64,000 nt of DNA, from the NCBI RefSeq assembly GCF_003332305.1, contig NZ_QOIO01000008.1, forward strand, positions 83,451 through 147,450, in the 5' to 3' direction. This DNA comes from Microvirga aerophila (lineage in GTDB: Bacteria > Pseudomonadota > Alphaproteobacteria > Rhizobiales > Beijerinckiaceae). The notes beneath the pieces were generated by a model. That model saw only the letters and a list, made by a program, of their open reading frames with translations. It searched no databases and was not told the DNA's origin. Every line of letters begins with the position of its first letter. Position 1 is the stretch's first letter. The position numbers were made by a program, and so were the translations under genes. Below, piece by piece: positions 17,135 through 26,725 of this stretch.

Positions 17135-18154
17135 ATGTCGTCACCCGATCCCGTTGTCATTGTTTCCGCTGTGCGAAGCCCGCTGGGGCGGTTCCAGGGC
17201 AGCCTCTCCGGACTCAGCGCTCCTGCTCTTGGCAGCCACGTTATCCGGGCTGCCCTCGACCGGGCCGGGCTCGCGGGCGAGAGAGTGGACGAGATCCTGA
17301 TGGGCTGCGTGTTGCCTGCTGGTCAGGGGCAGGCCCCGGCTCGCCAGGCGGCCCGTGGGGCCGGTCTGCCCGATGGTACGGGCGCAACGACGGTCAACAA
17401 GGTGTGCGGGTCCGGGATGAAAGCGACCATGCTCGCTCACGACATTATCCTGGCCGGCTCAGCCGAAATCGTGGTCTCCGGTGGCATGGAGTCGATGTCA
17501 AACGCTCCGTATCTCCTGGCCAAGGCCCGTGGCGGCTACCGGGTCGGTCATGACCGATTGATCGACCACATGATGATGGACGGTCTGGAAGACGCCTACG
17601 AGGGCGGCCGCCCCATGGGTGACTTCGGAGAGGCGACCGCTCAGGCCTACCAGTTCAGCCGAGCGGACCAGGATGGCTATGCGATTGAGACTCTGACCCG
17701 CGCCCGTACCGCAGTGGAAGAGGGCGCTTTCGCCGCCGAGATCGCACCTGTGGTGATCCAGAGCAAAGCGGGCGACACGGTCATCGCCTCGGACGAGAAC
17801 CCGCTCAGGGTCTCGCCGGAGAAGATCCCCGCGCTGAAGCCCGCCTTCCGCCCCCACGGGACCATTACTGCGGCGAGTTCATCCGCGAATGCCGATGGTG
17901 CAGCGGCGCTCGTACTGATGCGGCGCTCCTTGGCCGAACGCGACGGTCTACCAGTTCTTGCTCAGATCAGGGCGCACGCAACCCATTCCCAGGATCCTGC
18001 CTGGTTCACCACGGCGCCGATCCCGGCCATTCGCAAGGTCCTTGACAAGACCGGCTGGGGCATCGGGGACGTGAATCTGGGGTCCGCAGCCGATGTGCTT
18101 CGGCCAGCGGGTCGATGCCCTTTGCCGCGAGCCGCCGCAGCCACTCACGCATGA
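17135..18154 (+). pseudogene. Acetyl-CoA acetyltransferase (thiolase), C-terminal domain lost
   Basis: The ORF has 339 codons; a thiolase needs about 390. The N-terminal domain is intact, with nucleophile C91 in NKVCGSGMKA and GGMESMSNAPY, and homology continues to IRKVLDKTGWGIGDVNL. There the expected EINEAFA, the HGGAIALGHP histidine and the CGGGG cysteine segments are missing and the frame runs through the antisense of the neighbouring YdiJ-type gene. Without the catalytic His and second Cys the product cannot be an active thiolase. RBS AAGGAG at 7 nt, start 17135. The junction near 18080 is shared with the truncated YdiJ-like gene. Confidence 0.88.
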
Positions 18155-19976
18155 GCTGGGCGCGACCCTTCGGGGAATGCCGGCGCTCGCGTGTGCCCTT
18201 CCAGGAGGGGCACATGGCGTCGTCCGGGTCCCAGTTGAAGCAGGCGCCGTTGCCGTTGCAGTGCAGCGCCTCGTCGTAGCCGGCCCGCACGGCGGCCGGG
18301 ATGGTGCGGTCGTGCTGGCCCTTGGTCGGCACGCCGTCGACTTTCAGGAGCGTCCCCCTGTGCGGGACCGCGATCTTGCCCGGGTTGAACTGGTTGCAGG
18401 GATCGAAGGCCGCCTTCACGGCCTGAAGGACCGGGTAGAGCAGACCGAAGAAGCGGGGCGAGAACTCGGAGCGCAGGCCCTTGCCATGCTCGCCCCAGAG
18501 GAGCCCACCGTAGCGCTGCGTCAGCGCCACGACCTCTTCCGTGACATCGCGGATCAGCGCCTCGGCGCCCGGCACCTTCATGTCGATGGCCGGACGGACA
18601 TGGAGCACGCCGGCATCCACGTGCCCGAACATCCCGTAATCGAGCCCGCGTCGGTCGAGCGCCGCCCTGAACTCGGCGATGAAGTCGGCCAGGTTCTCCG
18701 GCGGCACGGCCGTGTCCTCCACGAACGGAACCGGCCGCTTGTCGCCCTTCATGTTGCCAAGGAGCCCGACGGCCTTCTTCCGCATGTCCCAGATACGGGC
18801 GACATCGGTGGTGCCGCGGGCGATCGTGTAGCCGCGCCGTCCCGCAACAGGGCCGGCAGTATCGAGCGCGGCCGTCAGTCGGGCTAGTGCCTCCTCCACA
18901 TCCTCGGCGCTGTGCCCGACGAACTCGATGAGGTTGACCCCACGCGCCGGTTCGCCGGCATCCTCGGGGAAGAACGCCGAAACGCCCGTCCAGATTGGGT
19001 CACCCTGGGCGAGCGCCAACACTTTTGAATCGACAGTTTCAATAGAGGCCGCCCCGAAGGCGACGAGCGCCTGGGCGTCCCGGAGCGCGGCATCGAAGCT
19101 GCCGTAGCGCAGGTTCACCAGCCCGGCGTGGCTTGGCAGCGGCAGGACGTTGAGCGTGGCTTCCACCAGGAAGCCGAGCGTCCCTTCCGATCCGCACAGG
19201 ATGGCATTGAGGTCGAAGCGGCCGTCCGGGCGCCGGATATGTGCAAGATCGTAGCCGGTGAGGCAGCGATTGAGCTTGGGGAAGCGCTCGGCGATGAGCG
19301 CCGCGTTCTCGCGCTCGAGATCGTCGACGGTGCGGTGGATGGCACCGGCCCGGTCCGGGCGGGCCTTGGCAGCCGCGAGCGCCTCCTCGTCCAGGGGCAC
19401 CGAGTGCCAGACCGTCCCATCGGACAGGACGGTGGTCAGTTCCAGGACGTGATCGCGGGTCTTGCCGTAGAGGCAGGATCCCTGCCCGCAGGCATCGGTC
19501 GAGATCAAGCCGCCGATCGTGGCACGGTTCGAGGTCGACAGCTCGGGCGCGAAGAACAGCCCGTGCGGCTGTAAGGCCGCGTTGAGCTGGTCCTTCACAA
19601 CGCCCGCCTCCACCCGCACAGTCCGGCGCACGGGGTCTATCGCGAGGATTCGGTTCATGTGACGCGACAGATCGACGACGAGCCCATCCGTCAGCGATTG
19701 GCCGTTGGTGCCGGTCCCGCCGCCGCGCGGCGCCACCCGAACGGCCGAGAACCGATCCTCCGCGAGCAGCCTCGCAATCCGGACAAGGTCATCGCGGTTG
19801 CGCGGGAAGGCGATCGCCTGCGGCGTCAGCTGATAAATCGAGTTGTCGGTCGCCATGACCGTCCTGTCGCCGGCCGCCACCGACAGATCGCCCACAAAGC
19901 CGTGCGCCCGCAGTTCGGCACAGAAGGCCTGGTAAAGCCAAAGCGTGATAGATGCGGACGGGAGGCTCGGGATCAT
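18006..19976 (-). pseudogene. YdiJ-type FAD-linked oxidase / Fe-S protein, C-terminal half lost
   Basis: The protein starts MIPSLPSA and follows E. coli YdiJ closely: TDNSIYQLTPQAIAFPR, PRGGGTGTNGQSL (FAD-binding), APELSTSNRATIGGLISTDA, GHVDAGVLHVRPAIDMK, LLWGEHGKGLRSEFSP and the first Fe-S ligand block CNGNGACFNWDP...MCPSW. YdiJ-type D-2-hydroxyacid dehydrogenases have about 1000 residues with further Fe-S and CCG domains; here homology ends after LAAKGIDPLAEA near 18090 and the frame continues into thiolase antisense to 18006. The product lacks the electron-transfer half. Start chosen at 19976 by family alignment; no strong ribosome site. Downstream of the hydrolase gene 20044-21024. Confidence 0.88.
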
Positions 19977-20043
19977 GATGTTCACGGAGGCCGGGCGCGA
20001 CCCTGCTCTGCCAGGGCCGCACAGGTTCAAGAAGCGGAACGGG

Positions 20044-21024
20044 TCACATAGTATTCCCGCGAATTCCGCAGTCGATGTTCTCGATCATGTAGCGGAAGAC
20101 AACGTTCTCGGCGCTCAACTGCTGGCCATGCTCCATACCGGCGATCAGCAGCGGAGCCTTGGTTTTCTGCCCGGGATAGACCTGGTGCAGCCGCACCGAT
20201 TCCTCGGGCATGTGCAGGGTGTTCTCCGCCCCATGGATGATCAGCGCCGGCGGGAAGCGGCCGGATGCGCCGGCGAGCTGAGCCTCCGGATCGAACGCCA
20301 GGCACTCCTTGTACGACTTCGCGGTCACGGCGCTGCACCCCGGCCAGCGCTCGACACCGTCGGCATCCGTATAGCTGCCGAGCTGCTCATCGACGTAGGC
20401 TTGCGTCGCCGGATCGAGGGGATAGTAACCTAGCTTCGTCGCCTCGGTCCCCGTGTCGAACGGTGGCACCGGTTCGTCGTCGGAGAGACCCATCAACGCC
20501 GCATGTGCGGCTTCCTTGTCGGCGCGAAGGTTCTGCAACGCGCTCATGCGGGTGTAGCTCATCGGCACGTAGTACGGCACCTGATCGCCGCCCGCGCGGG
20601 CCAGCTCGGCGACAGCGGCCAGGCTGGCGACCGAGCCCATTGCCCACGAGGCAACGACCGGCATGCGACCAAAGCGTTCCTTGGTCCAGGAGATCGCAGC
20701 GAGCACCTCGTCCTTCTGGTCCTCAAGGCTGACGTTCGTCACCGTGAGGTCGCCGCGTCTGACGGTGTTGCGTACGTCCTTGTTTTTGAAGAAACCGGCA
20801 ACATCATAGGTCATCACACGGTAGCCGCGCTCGGCGAGGGCCTTGCCCATCAACTGGCCGTACATGCTGGCGCCGCCGGTAAAGCCCGAGTTGAAGACGA
20901 CCGGAGGCAGCTTTTCCTGCTCGACGCTCAGGCTCACCGGGAGGAAGACCCGCCCACGCAGCTGATGGGTGCCATCGTGATAGGGCGCGGGGAAGATGAT
21001 TTCTTCTTCAATCAAGTTCGTCAT
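20044..21024 (-). CDS. Alpha/beta hydrolase (dienelactone-hydrolase-like)
   Basis: 326 residues starting MTNLIEEEIIFPAPYHDG. The fold is seen in VVFNSGFTGGASMYGQLMGKALAERGYRVMTYDVAGF, a nucleophile-elbow position WAMGSVAS, and a late ALIIHGAENTLHMP / GMEHGQQLS histidine segment. The elbow reads A-M-G-S rather than GxSxG, so catalytic status is uncertain. The start is supported by AGGGA 7 nt upstream. It begins 11 nt behind the stop of the true amidohydrolase frame and precedes the truncated YdiJ-like gene; together these would fit a small aromatic or hydroxyacid degradation operon. An uninterrupted frame also fuses it to the frameshifted amidohydrolase. Confidence 0.85.
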   Translation of the reverse strand: MTNLIEEEIIFPAPYHDGTHQLRGRVFLPVSLSVEQEKLPPVVFNSGFTGGASMYGQLMGKALAERGYRVMTYDVAGFFKNKDVRNTVRRGDLTVTNVSLEDQKDEVLAAISWTKERFGRMPVVASWAMGSVASLAAVAELARAGGDQVPYYVPMSYTRMSALQNLRADKEAAHAALMGLSDDEPVPPFDTGTEATKLGYYPLDPATQAYVDEQLGSYTDADGVERWPGCSAVTAKSYKECLAFDPEAQLAGASGRFPPALIIHGAENTLHMPEESVRLHQVYPGQKTKAPLLIAGMEHGQQLSAENVVFRYMIENIDCGIRGNTM

Positions 21025-21035
21025 GGATTTCCCTT

Positions 21036-21942
21036 TCAAGAGGAGGTCGGAAAGATCTCGGCGGATGCGCCGCGAAGCAGGGCATCGGCTGTGGTGCCTG
21101 TCTGTGCGGCGGTGGCGCGGGCAAGCCGCGCGGCGAAGTCGAACGCGGCCAGAGGGGTGAAGTGATCGGCGTAGGCCCGGCCCTCGCGGTCGCCGCCGAC
21201 ATGGGGGGGCGTCGCTGGCCTCCAGCAGCAGCCTGTGGGCGCCCACCCGCTCGGCGATCCGCACGGCGAAGGGCAATGCGGCCGCCGCGTCGATCGCCGT
21301 ACGGTATCCGGGTCCCTTGAAGTACACGTTTCCACGTTCTCTGGCTTCGCGGAGCAAGGCGGCGAAGGCAGGTTCGTCAACGCCGCGCTCGGGACGGCAC
21401 GTGCCAAGGTGATCGATCAGGACGGGAACCCGTTCGGGCAGTTGCCGCAACACCTTGAGGTTGACCGCGGCCTCCTGCGCATACACATGCACATGCTGGT
21501 CAGGCCGCAGCCGCGTGAAAAGCTGCTGCCAGTCCGCACCGGTAAAGGCATCGTCGCCGACCGCCTCGGGACCGGCGTCGTGAAGCACGATGCGAATCCC
21601 CTGAATCTGCGGATGCGCCAAGCGTTCGGCGTTGGCATAGAGGGGATCGGCTAGGATCGTTCCGACCAGCCGGACACTCCCGTAGCGGAACGGGTCGCGT
21701 TCCTGCAAGCCTGCCAGCTCGGCAAAAGACGCGAATACGTTCTGGGAGTCGGGCAGGATGCTCAGGTGAACATTGTTGAGCAGGGTAGGGGTCACCCCGG
21801 CATCGATCAGGGCGTTAAGATAAGCGCTGAGAGGATGCGGAGCAGGCAGTGCGTACGGGAGCCCGCCCGCGACTCGGGCCAGATCTCTGGCTGTGTCGAA
21901 GTGCACATGGGCATCAATCCGTGGCATTGTCAGCAGCATCAT
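21036..21942 (-). pseudogene. Amidohydrolase (PDC-hydrolase/TIM-barrel family) with homopolymer frameshift
   Basis: The first part reads PRIDAHVHFDTARDL, SAYLNALIDAGVTPTLLNNVHL and VPVLIDHLGTCRP, typical of amidohydrolase family 2 (2-pyrone-4,6-dicarboxylate lactonase-like). At LLLEASDAPP the frame changes: a run of seven G on the plus strand near 21205 (ATGGGGGGGCG) carries one base more than needed to continue in the homologous frame HVGGDREGRAYADHFTPL...ASAEIFPTSS, which ends at 21036. The original frame instead runs on into the hydrolase gene. A six-base run would restore a normal protein, so this may be a recent mutation, phase variation or a sequencing error. Confidence 0.8.
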
Positions 21943-23077
21943 CGGTCGCTCAGTAGAACGACACGAAGATATCGACCCCGGCCCCGTTCGCCTCCCGACG
22001 GTTCGACGGATCATATCAAATAATCGCCATTTACAGGTCCGCCGGAGTGCTGGTCGGGTGCCGCCAACGAGCTGCGCCTCCTGAAACTTAAAGGCTCAGG
22101 GTCGCTGCTGCTGCGAGCGAAGTGACACGAGACCTTCCCCAGGGGCGACAGGCCCTATCACGGGATCGACAGCGCCTATATCAGCGATGCGACCAAAGAC
22201 GGATTCTGCTCAAGGATCCTCGTGACTCGGCCGGCATGCTACGCAAACCAAGATGTGCGCACGCGTGTTCCTGAAGGGCTACCGCCTCAATCCTGGCCCT
22301 GCAGCAGATTGGACGGGCACCCGCACTTCTTCCGGAAGTTGCTCCGGTGATGCGAGCCCACGGTTTATTCGGTCTTTTGTCGCTCTCGTTCTGGTTGGAT
22401 AACGACTCAGGTTCTTATGTGACGCTCACGTCTCAAGTTCGTCGACAACAGAGACACGCGGGGGAGGTGCCAGGTGTCTCGCCATAGTTTCAGGGCCGGT
22501 TAAGGCAACGAACCCTCCCAAAAACATGCGACCTCCCAAGAGCAGGGAGCCACGCTGCGGCAAGCACGATCAGAAGCGCAAGGAGGACCGGAACCTCTCC
22601 CGATCCAACCCAGGTCCGCCAGCGTTCCACCAATGATCATAGCAGGGATGCTTGTCCTCAGCCCCGTTCGTCACCAGACGCGTAGCCCCTGCCAGATCAC
22701 CGATCGCCAGAAGAGCCGGTATGCCCGCTCGACGCTCATGAGAGCGTGATGCTTTGAGTCGTCGCGGTAGGCAAGATGCTTCCCGTCACTTGGACAAGCC
22801 TAGATAAAGATCCTCAGCCAAAATCGCGGGCGGAGACTTCGCCCCGGGCTCAAAGGCCGATTTGGCATTCGGTTGCGAGAAGCGGTTTCAGTGCCGCCGA
22901 TTTGGAAGGGGCACCTTGGTAGGTTCCGTGCGCTCAAGGTGCTCGGAGGATATCAATACACCCCGCGCCCAGGTGTGCCCTTGGCTTTTGGCTCGAGGGC
23001 GGTTCGCCCCGTATTTGACAACTAGGAATTTAAGCTATGAAATAGGACTATGATGGGGGTAATCTCAAGAGCTCAGA
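21943..23077. other. Degenerate intergenic region with fragments of genes found at 46.9 and 50.4-51.0 kb
   Basis: No intact gene was seen. From about 22440 to 22636 the sequence matches 46908-47106 (3' end of the MFS gene and its downstream DNA) with many substitutions. From about 22640 to 22830 it matches pieces of 50395-50430 and 50725-50970; the translated minus-strand remnant ends in LMSVERAYR against LMRIERAYR there. Just before the LuxR gene there is a plausible sigma70 promoter: TTGACA (23015-23020) with TGAAAT 17 nt later (23038-23043), preceded by a GGGCG-gttc-GCCC hairpin. Confidence 0.6.
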
Positions 23078-23812
23078 ATGGCCCCAAACTGCGGCTCTAT
23101 CGATCAAGTCTTCGAGTTTGTCGAGGTCTGCGAGACCCTGACCAGCTTTGAGGAATGCATGCATGCGATCAGACCGATCGTGGCAGACCTCGGCTTCTCT
23201 TCGTTCATCCTCACCGGGCTCCCGCTCCTGAACCGACCTCTGGAGCCCCTTGTTCTTCTCGACTCCTGGCCCGGCGGCTGGATGGAGCGCTACTCATCAC
23301 AGAACTACTTCGAGGTTGATCCTGTCGGACAAAACGTCCTTGCGACGAGCTCTCCGTTCCTGTGGGGTGATGCGCCCAACCAGAGGGACGAGAGCCTTTC
23401 CAGGCCGATGCTGGGAGAGGCCGCCGAGTTCGGCCTCAGGGATGGCTTCTGCGTGCCGATTCACGGCGCGACAGGGTGGCAGTCGGCCTTCAGTTTCGCC
23501 CATGACCGCAAAATCGACGCCAGTCCCAGGGAGTTGGCGGCCGCTCACCTTCTCGCTCTCACGGTTTACGGAAGGCTCCGGATCCTCCATAGCGAAGAGC
23601 CCCATGCGAGAACTAGGCTGACTCCGCGCGAGCGCGAAGTTCTGACCTGGGCGGCTGCCGGCAAGAGCGCCTGGGAAACATCCGCTTTGCTTGGCATCTC
23701 CGAGGCCACGGTTATCACCCACCTGGATAACACCCGGCGCAAGCTCAACGCCGCCAACACCACGCACGCCGTGGTGGTGGCCCTGCAGACCGGGGAACTG
23801 CAACTCTACTGA
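23078..23812 (+). CDS. LuxR-family regulator with autoinducer-binding domain (LuxR solo)
   Basis: 244 residues. The N-terminal domain has the acyl-homoserine-lactone pocket signature: W, Y and D-P in WMERYSSQNYFEVDPVGQ, then SPFLWGD, and a later GLRDGFCVPIHG. The C-terminal GerE HTH is LTPREREVLTWAAAGKSAWETSALLGISEATVITHLDNTRRKL. No luxI-type synthase is visible in the window, so it is a solo that may sense another cell's signal or a host compound. Start ATG 23078 lacks a strong ribosome site; a promoter with TTGACA lies about 55 nt upstream. Targets are unknown. Confidence 0.92.
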   Translation: MAPNCGSIDQVFEFVEVCETLTSFEECMHAIRPIVADLGFSSFILTGLPLLNRPLEPLVLLDSWPGGWMERYSSQNYFEVDPVGQNVLATSSPFLWGDAPNQRDESLSRPMLGEAAEFGLRDGFCVPIHGATGWQSAFSFAHDRKIDASPRELAAAHLLALTVYGRLRILHSEEPHARTRLTPREREVLTWAAAGKSAWETSALLGISEATVITHLDNTRRKLNAANTTHAVVVALQTGELQLY

Positions 23813-23999
23813 GCCTCCTAAGATCTTGGGATACCGGCCTCCCTCAGGTAAGATGATAATCACGCCCGGCTGACACGGCAGCAGGGCGGCACCGGGCGGG
23901 AGCTCCCAACGTGCAGGATTGCAACCAGGAGCCCCAGCCTGAGCTCCATGCTCGGCTATTTGACAGGTGATCTCAACGGTACGTCGAACGGACATTCCG

Positions 24000-24203
24000 A
24001 TGCCCAAGGTGAAAGGTCCTGACGGGAACGAGTTGACCCGGGAGGAAATGGTTGATGCCTTGCTGCGGAGAATTGCGGCTTACACGGTCGTCCTAAAAGG
24101 TCAGCTCATAGAGGAGGACTTCAAGGCCTTGAAGACCCTCCGTCCCTTCCTGAAGGCGGCCGACAGGCTGATGGCGGAAATCGGCTACCAGGATGAACAG
24201 TAG
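24000..24203 (+). CDS. Small conserved-type hypothetical protein, 67 residues
   Basis: 67 residues, charged, predicted mostly helical (REEMVDALLRRIAAYTVVLKGQLIEEDFKALKTLRPFLKAADRLM), no signal peptide or cysteines. It has protein-like composition and codon use similar to neighbours, but I do not recognise a family. The ATG at 24000 has only a weak GGA upstream; a GTG at 23967 would add 11 residues. It lies downstream of the LuxR gene in the same direction with a gap of about 190 nt. Confidence 0.55.
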   Translation: MPKVKGPDGNELTREEMVDALLRRIAAYTVVLKGQLIEEDFKALKTLRPFLKAADRLMAEIGYQDEQ

Positions 24204-24417
24204 CTCATTCTGGTCGCTTACCGAAAGTTACAGAACTCCGGAGTCGTGGCTCGGTGCAACGCCGAAGCAAGCTAGTTTTCGGCCTCTCGCTCAGCCCCGA
24301 AAACCGCGCCGGAACAGCCCTAATATACTGGAGACATCCGGATTATGTGCTCTCAACGTTCTAGTCAGTGTCCGCATGAGGTCTGAACGTGAGCCGTGTC
24401 TCGCCACAGCCGGATGA

Positions 24418-24711
24418 TCAACGGCTACCTTGGCGCTGAAACCCTTGGCGGCACTGATAACCGACAAAGCACTGGGGATTGTCGACTGTCGGAACCCACG
24501 CAGCTTCGGCGGTTTCACCTCGTGCGCAGAAGTTCGGACCATTGACGTATCGATCATAAGTGTAAACTCCTGTGCCAAGGACAATTGCCCCTTGCGAGGC
24601 CACAAGGCTGGCGGCGCGAGAGCAGGTCAGGGTGGTGCTCACAGGTCTGACCTGGGACCACGCCTCGTTCCCCATCAGAAGCAGGAGAGACGTCAAAGCA
24701 AACTTCAACAT
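24418..24711 (-). CDS. Small secreted cysteine-containing protein
   Basis: 97 residues with a signal peptide (MLKFALTSLLLLMGNEAWSQ). The mature part has the segments RAASLVASQGAIVLGTGVYTYDRYV, FCARGETAEAAWVPT and PQCFVGYQC, with four cysteines likely forming two disulfides. I recognise this as a small periplasmic family common in Hyphomicrobiales, without known function. The gene begins 17 nt behind the stop of the aldehyde dehydrogenase and may share its transcript. No clear ribosome site; the start was chosen at the signal peptide. Confidence 0.75.
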   Translation of the reverse strand: MLKFALTSLLLLMGNEAWSQVRPVSTTLTCSRAASLVASQGAIVLGTGVYTYDRYVNGPNFCARGETAEAAWVPTVDNPQCFVGYQCRQGFQRQGSR

Positions 24712-24728
24712 GAGGTCAGACCCATTTG

Positions 24729-26357
24729 TCAGAAGATGAACCGCGTGTTGATGAAGTTGGACGTCTGCTCGGTGATGATCGCATCCAGCAGGTCCTTGTT
24801 GGCGGGCGTTTCCTTGGTCGCTATCATCGAGCGGATCGAAAACGAGCGTAACGCATCCGTCACCGACAGCGTGCCCTCGGCCGAGTCCTTGCGCCCGGTG
24901 AAGGGAAAGACGTCGGGGCCGCGTTGGCACTGGCAGTTGATGTTGACCCGGCACACTTGATTGACGAGCGGATCGACAAGCCGGCCGACCTGATCCGGAT
25001 TGGAGCTGAAGATGCTCACCTGCTGGCCATGCTCGGACGTGGTGACGTACTCAAGCGCCATCTCAAGCTCCTCAAATGGCATCACCGGCACGACAGGCCC
25101 AAACTGCTCCTCGCGATAGAGCTTCATGCCTTCCTCGATAGGATAGACCACCGCCGGATAGAACAGGGTGCCGGCGACACTGCCACCATCCTTGTTCACA
25201 ACCCGAGCCCCTTTGGCCTTGGCGTCCTCCACCAGAGCTGTCATGTGGTTGGTCTTGCCCGCCTCAGGCAGGGGCGTGATGTTGACGCCTTTCTCCCACG
25301 GCATGCCGACCTTGAGTTTGCCCACCTCCTCGCTGAACCGGCGTAGGAACGGCTCGACGATGGACCGGTGGACGATCAGCATCTTCAGCGCCGTGCAGCG
25401 TTGGCCGTTGAAGGTCAGGGTTCCGATCAGGCACTCCTTGACCGCGAGCTCGACGTCGGCGTCCGGCAGGATGATGGCAGCGTTCTTGGCGTCGAGGCCG
25501 AGAATGGCCCGCAGGCGGTTCACCTTCGGGTGCAGCTTCTTGAGATGATCTGCGACCTTGCTCGAGCCGATCAGGGCCAGCACGTTGACTTTGCCGGTGT
25601 CGAGCAGACGGGGCACAACCACCGAGCCGCGTCCGTACACCATGTTGACCACGCCTTTGGGGAAGGCGCTTTGGAAGGCCTCAATCAGCGGGTAGAACAA
25701 CAGTGCACCGAACCGCGGCGGCTTGAACACCACGGTGTTGCCCATGAGGAGGGCCGGGATCAGCGTGGCGAAGGTCTCATTGAGGGGATAGTTGTACGGC
25801 CCCATGCACAGGACGACCCCGAGCGGGGTGCGCCGGATCTGGCCAATGGTGCCTTCGACGATGGTGAACCGGGAGTTGCTGTTGTCGAGATCCTTCAGGG
25901 CGGTGATCGTCGCTCGGATGTAATCGACGGTCCGGTCGAACTCCTTCTCGGAATCCGCTTTCGGCTTGCCGATCTCCCACACAATCAGATCGACAACCTC
26001 CTGCCGCCGGCTGATCATCTGGTTTGTGAAGTCCTGCAGGCAGCCAATCCGCTCGGCCACCGTCATGGTCGGCCACAGGCCGCGACCGTCATCGTAGGCA
26101 GCCACGGCGGCCTCAAGGGCTTCTTCCGCCTCCTGTTCTGCGCCAGAGGGCACACTCCCGAGCTCGATCTGCTCAAGACGGCCATCCGCCGTGCGGACGC
26201 AGACTGGCGACCGCACGGAGTCGACGGGTCCGTCCCAAGCCTTGAGTTCGCCGTTGACCAAATAAGCGCGCTGGTGAAGGGGCGGGGGAGGGCGGTGGTC
26301 AGCCGGGAGCTCGCCGTCCTTGGGGAAGAGCTGCCTCAGCGCATCGGAGTTGGCCAT
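24729..26357 (-). CDS. NADP-dependent glyceraldehyde-3-phosphate dehydrogenase-like aldehyde dehydrogenase (GapN type)
   Basis: 542 residues. ALDH landmarks: LGVVLCMGPYNYPLNETFATLIPALLMGNTVVFKPP, catalytic Cys in FNGQRCTALK, EEQFGPVVPV and NCQCQRGPDVFPFTGRKDS, the last shared with non-phosphorylating GapN. The region normally holding the general base (ELGG) reads ILGLDAKNAAI, so the usual Glu is not at its place and an Asp follows two residues later; activity should be checked. GapN makes 3-phosphoglycerate and NADPH. RBS GGGAGG 7 nt before 26357. Divergent from the sulfite-oxidase-like gene; a pattern-A repeat (26459-26485) lies between them. Confidence 0.9.
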   Translation of the reverse strand: MANSDALRQLFPKDGELPADHRPPPPLHQRAYLVNGELKAWDGPVDSVRSPVCVRTADGRLEQIELGSVPSGAEQEAEEALEAAVAAYDDGRGLWPTMTVAERIGCLQDFTNQMISRRQEVVDLIVWEIGKPKADSEKEFDRTVDYIRATITALKDLDNSNSRFTIVEGTIGQIRRTPLGVVLCMGPYNYPLNETFATLIPALLMGNTVVFKPPRFGALLFYPLIEAFQSAFPKGVVNMVYGRGSVVVPRLLDTGKVNVLALIGSSKVADHLKKLHPKVNRLRAILGLDAKNAAIILPDADVELAVKECLIGTLTFNGQRCTALKMLIVHRSIVEPFLRRFSEEVGKLKVGMPWEKGVNITPLPEAGKTNHMTALVEDAKAKGARVVNKDGGSVAGTLFYPAVVYPIEEGMKLYREEQFGPVVPVMPFEELEMALEYVTTSEHGQQVSIFSSNPDQVGRLVDPLVNQVCRVNINCQCQRGPDVFPFTGRKDSAEGTLSVTDALRSFSIRSMIATKETPANKDLLDAIITEQTSNFINTRFIF

Positions 26358-26458
26358 GTACTGCCTCCCGTGCTGCCCGTCAATGGATCCTGTCAGCAGG
26401 CATCGGTGTTGATGGTACGTCATCCGGTCGCCCCTGCGCAGACCTGATTCAGCTCTGG

Positions 26459-26485
26459 ATTGCGTGTCTTCGCCCAGAATTGCGG
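26459..26485 (+). promoter_or_regulatory. Pattern-A direct repeat ATTGCG-N14-ATTGCGG
   Basis: ATTGCG 26459-26464 and ATTGCGG 26479-26485 have a 20-bp period and are followed by CAATCAGAG. The site lies between the divergent GapN-type gene and the sulfite-oxidase-like gene, about 240 nt before the latter. About 230 bp from here onward are similar to 28702-28930, including a TGTACAC...GTGTAC inverted pair (26550-26587). Confidence 0.6.
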
Positions 26486-26725
26486 CAATCAGAGCTCTCT
26501 CAGCACGTTCCTGCGAGACAAGGCTCGATACTCCGCTAACCTCTTTGCCTGTACACGGCTCATTTCCTCTGGGGTCTTTGGTGTACTTCTTCCTCAACCT
26601 GGCGGCGATCCTGTAGGACCGCCGTCCCTTTCCAGAGGAAACCTTGTGGCGAGATGAGGCGGCTCTACTCCATTACCAGTTTTTGTTCGTCGCTAAACGG
26701 AACATCGTCATCCAGGAATATGAAC

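Noticed and set aside
20044..22014. Single 656-residue amidohydrolase-hydrolase fusion protein
   Set aside because: The middle section is arginine-rich out-of-frame sequence, and the true amidohydrolase C-terminus lies in the next frame; explained better by a frameshift at the G7 tract.
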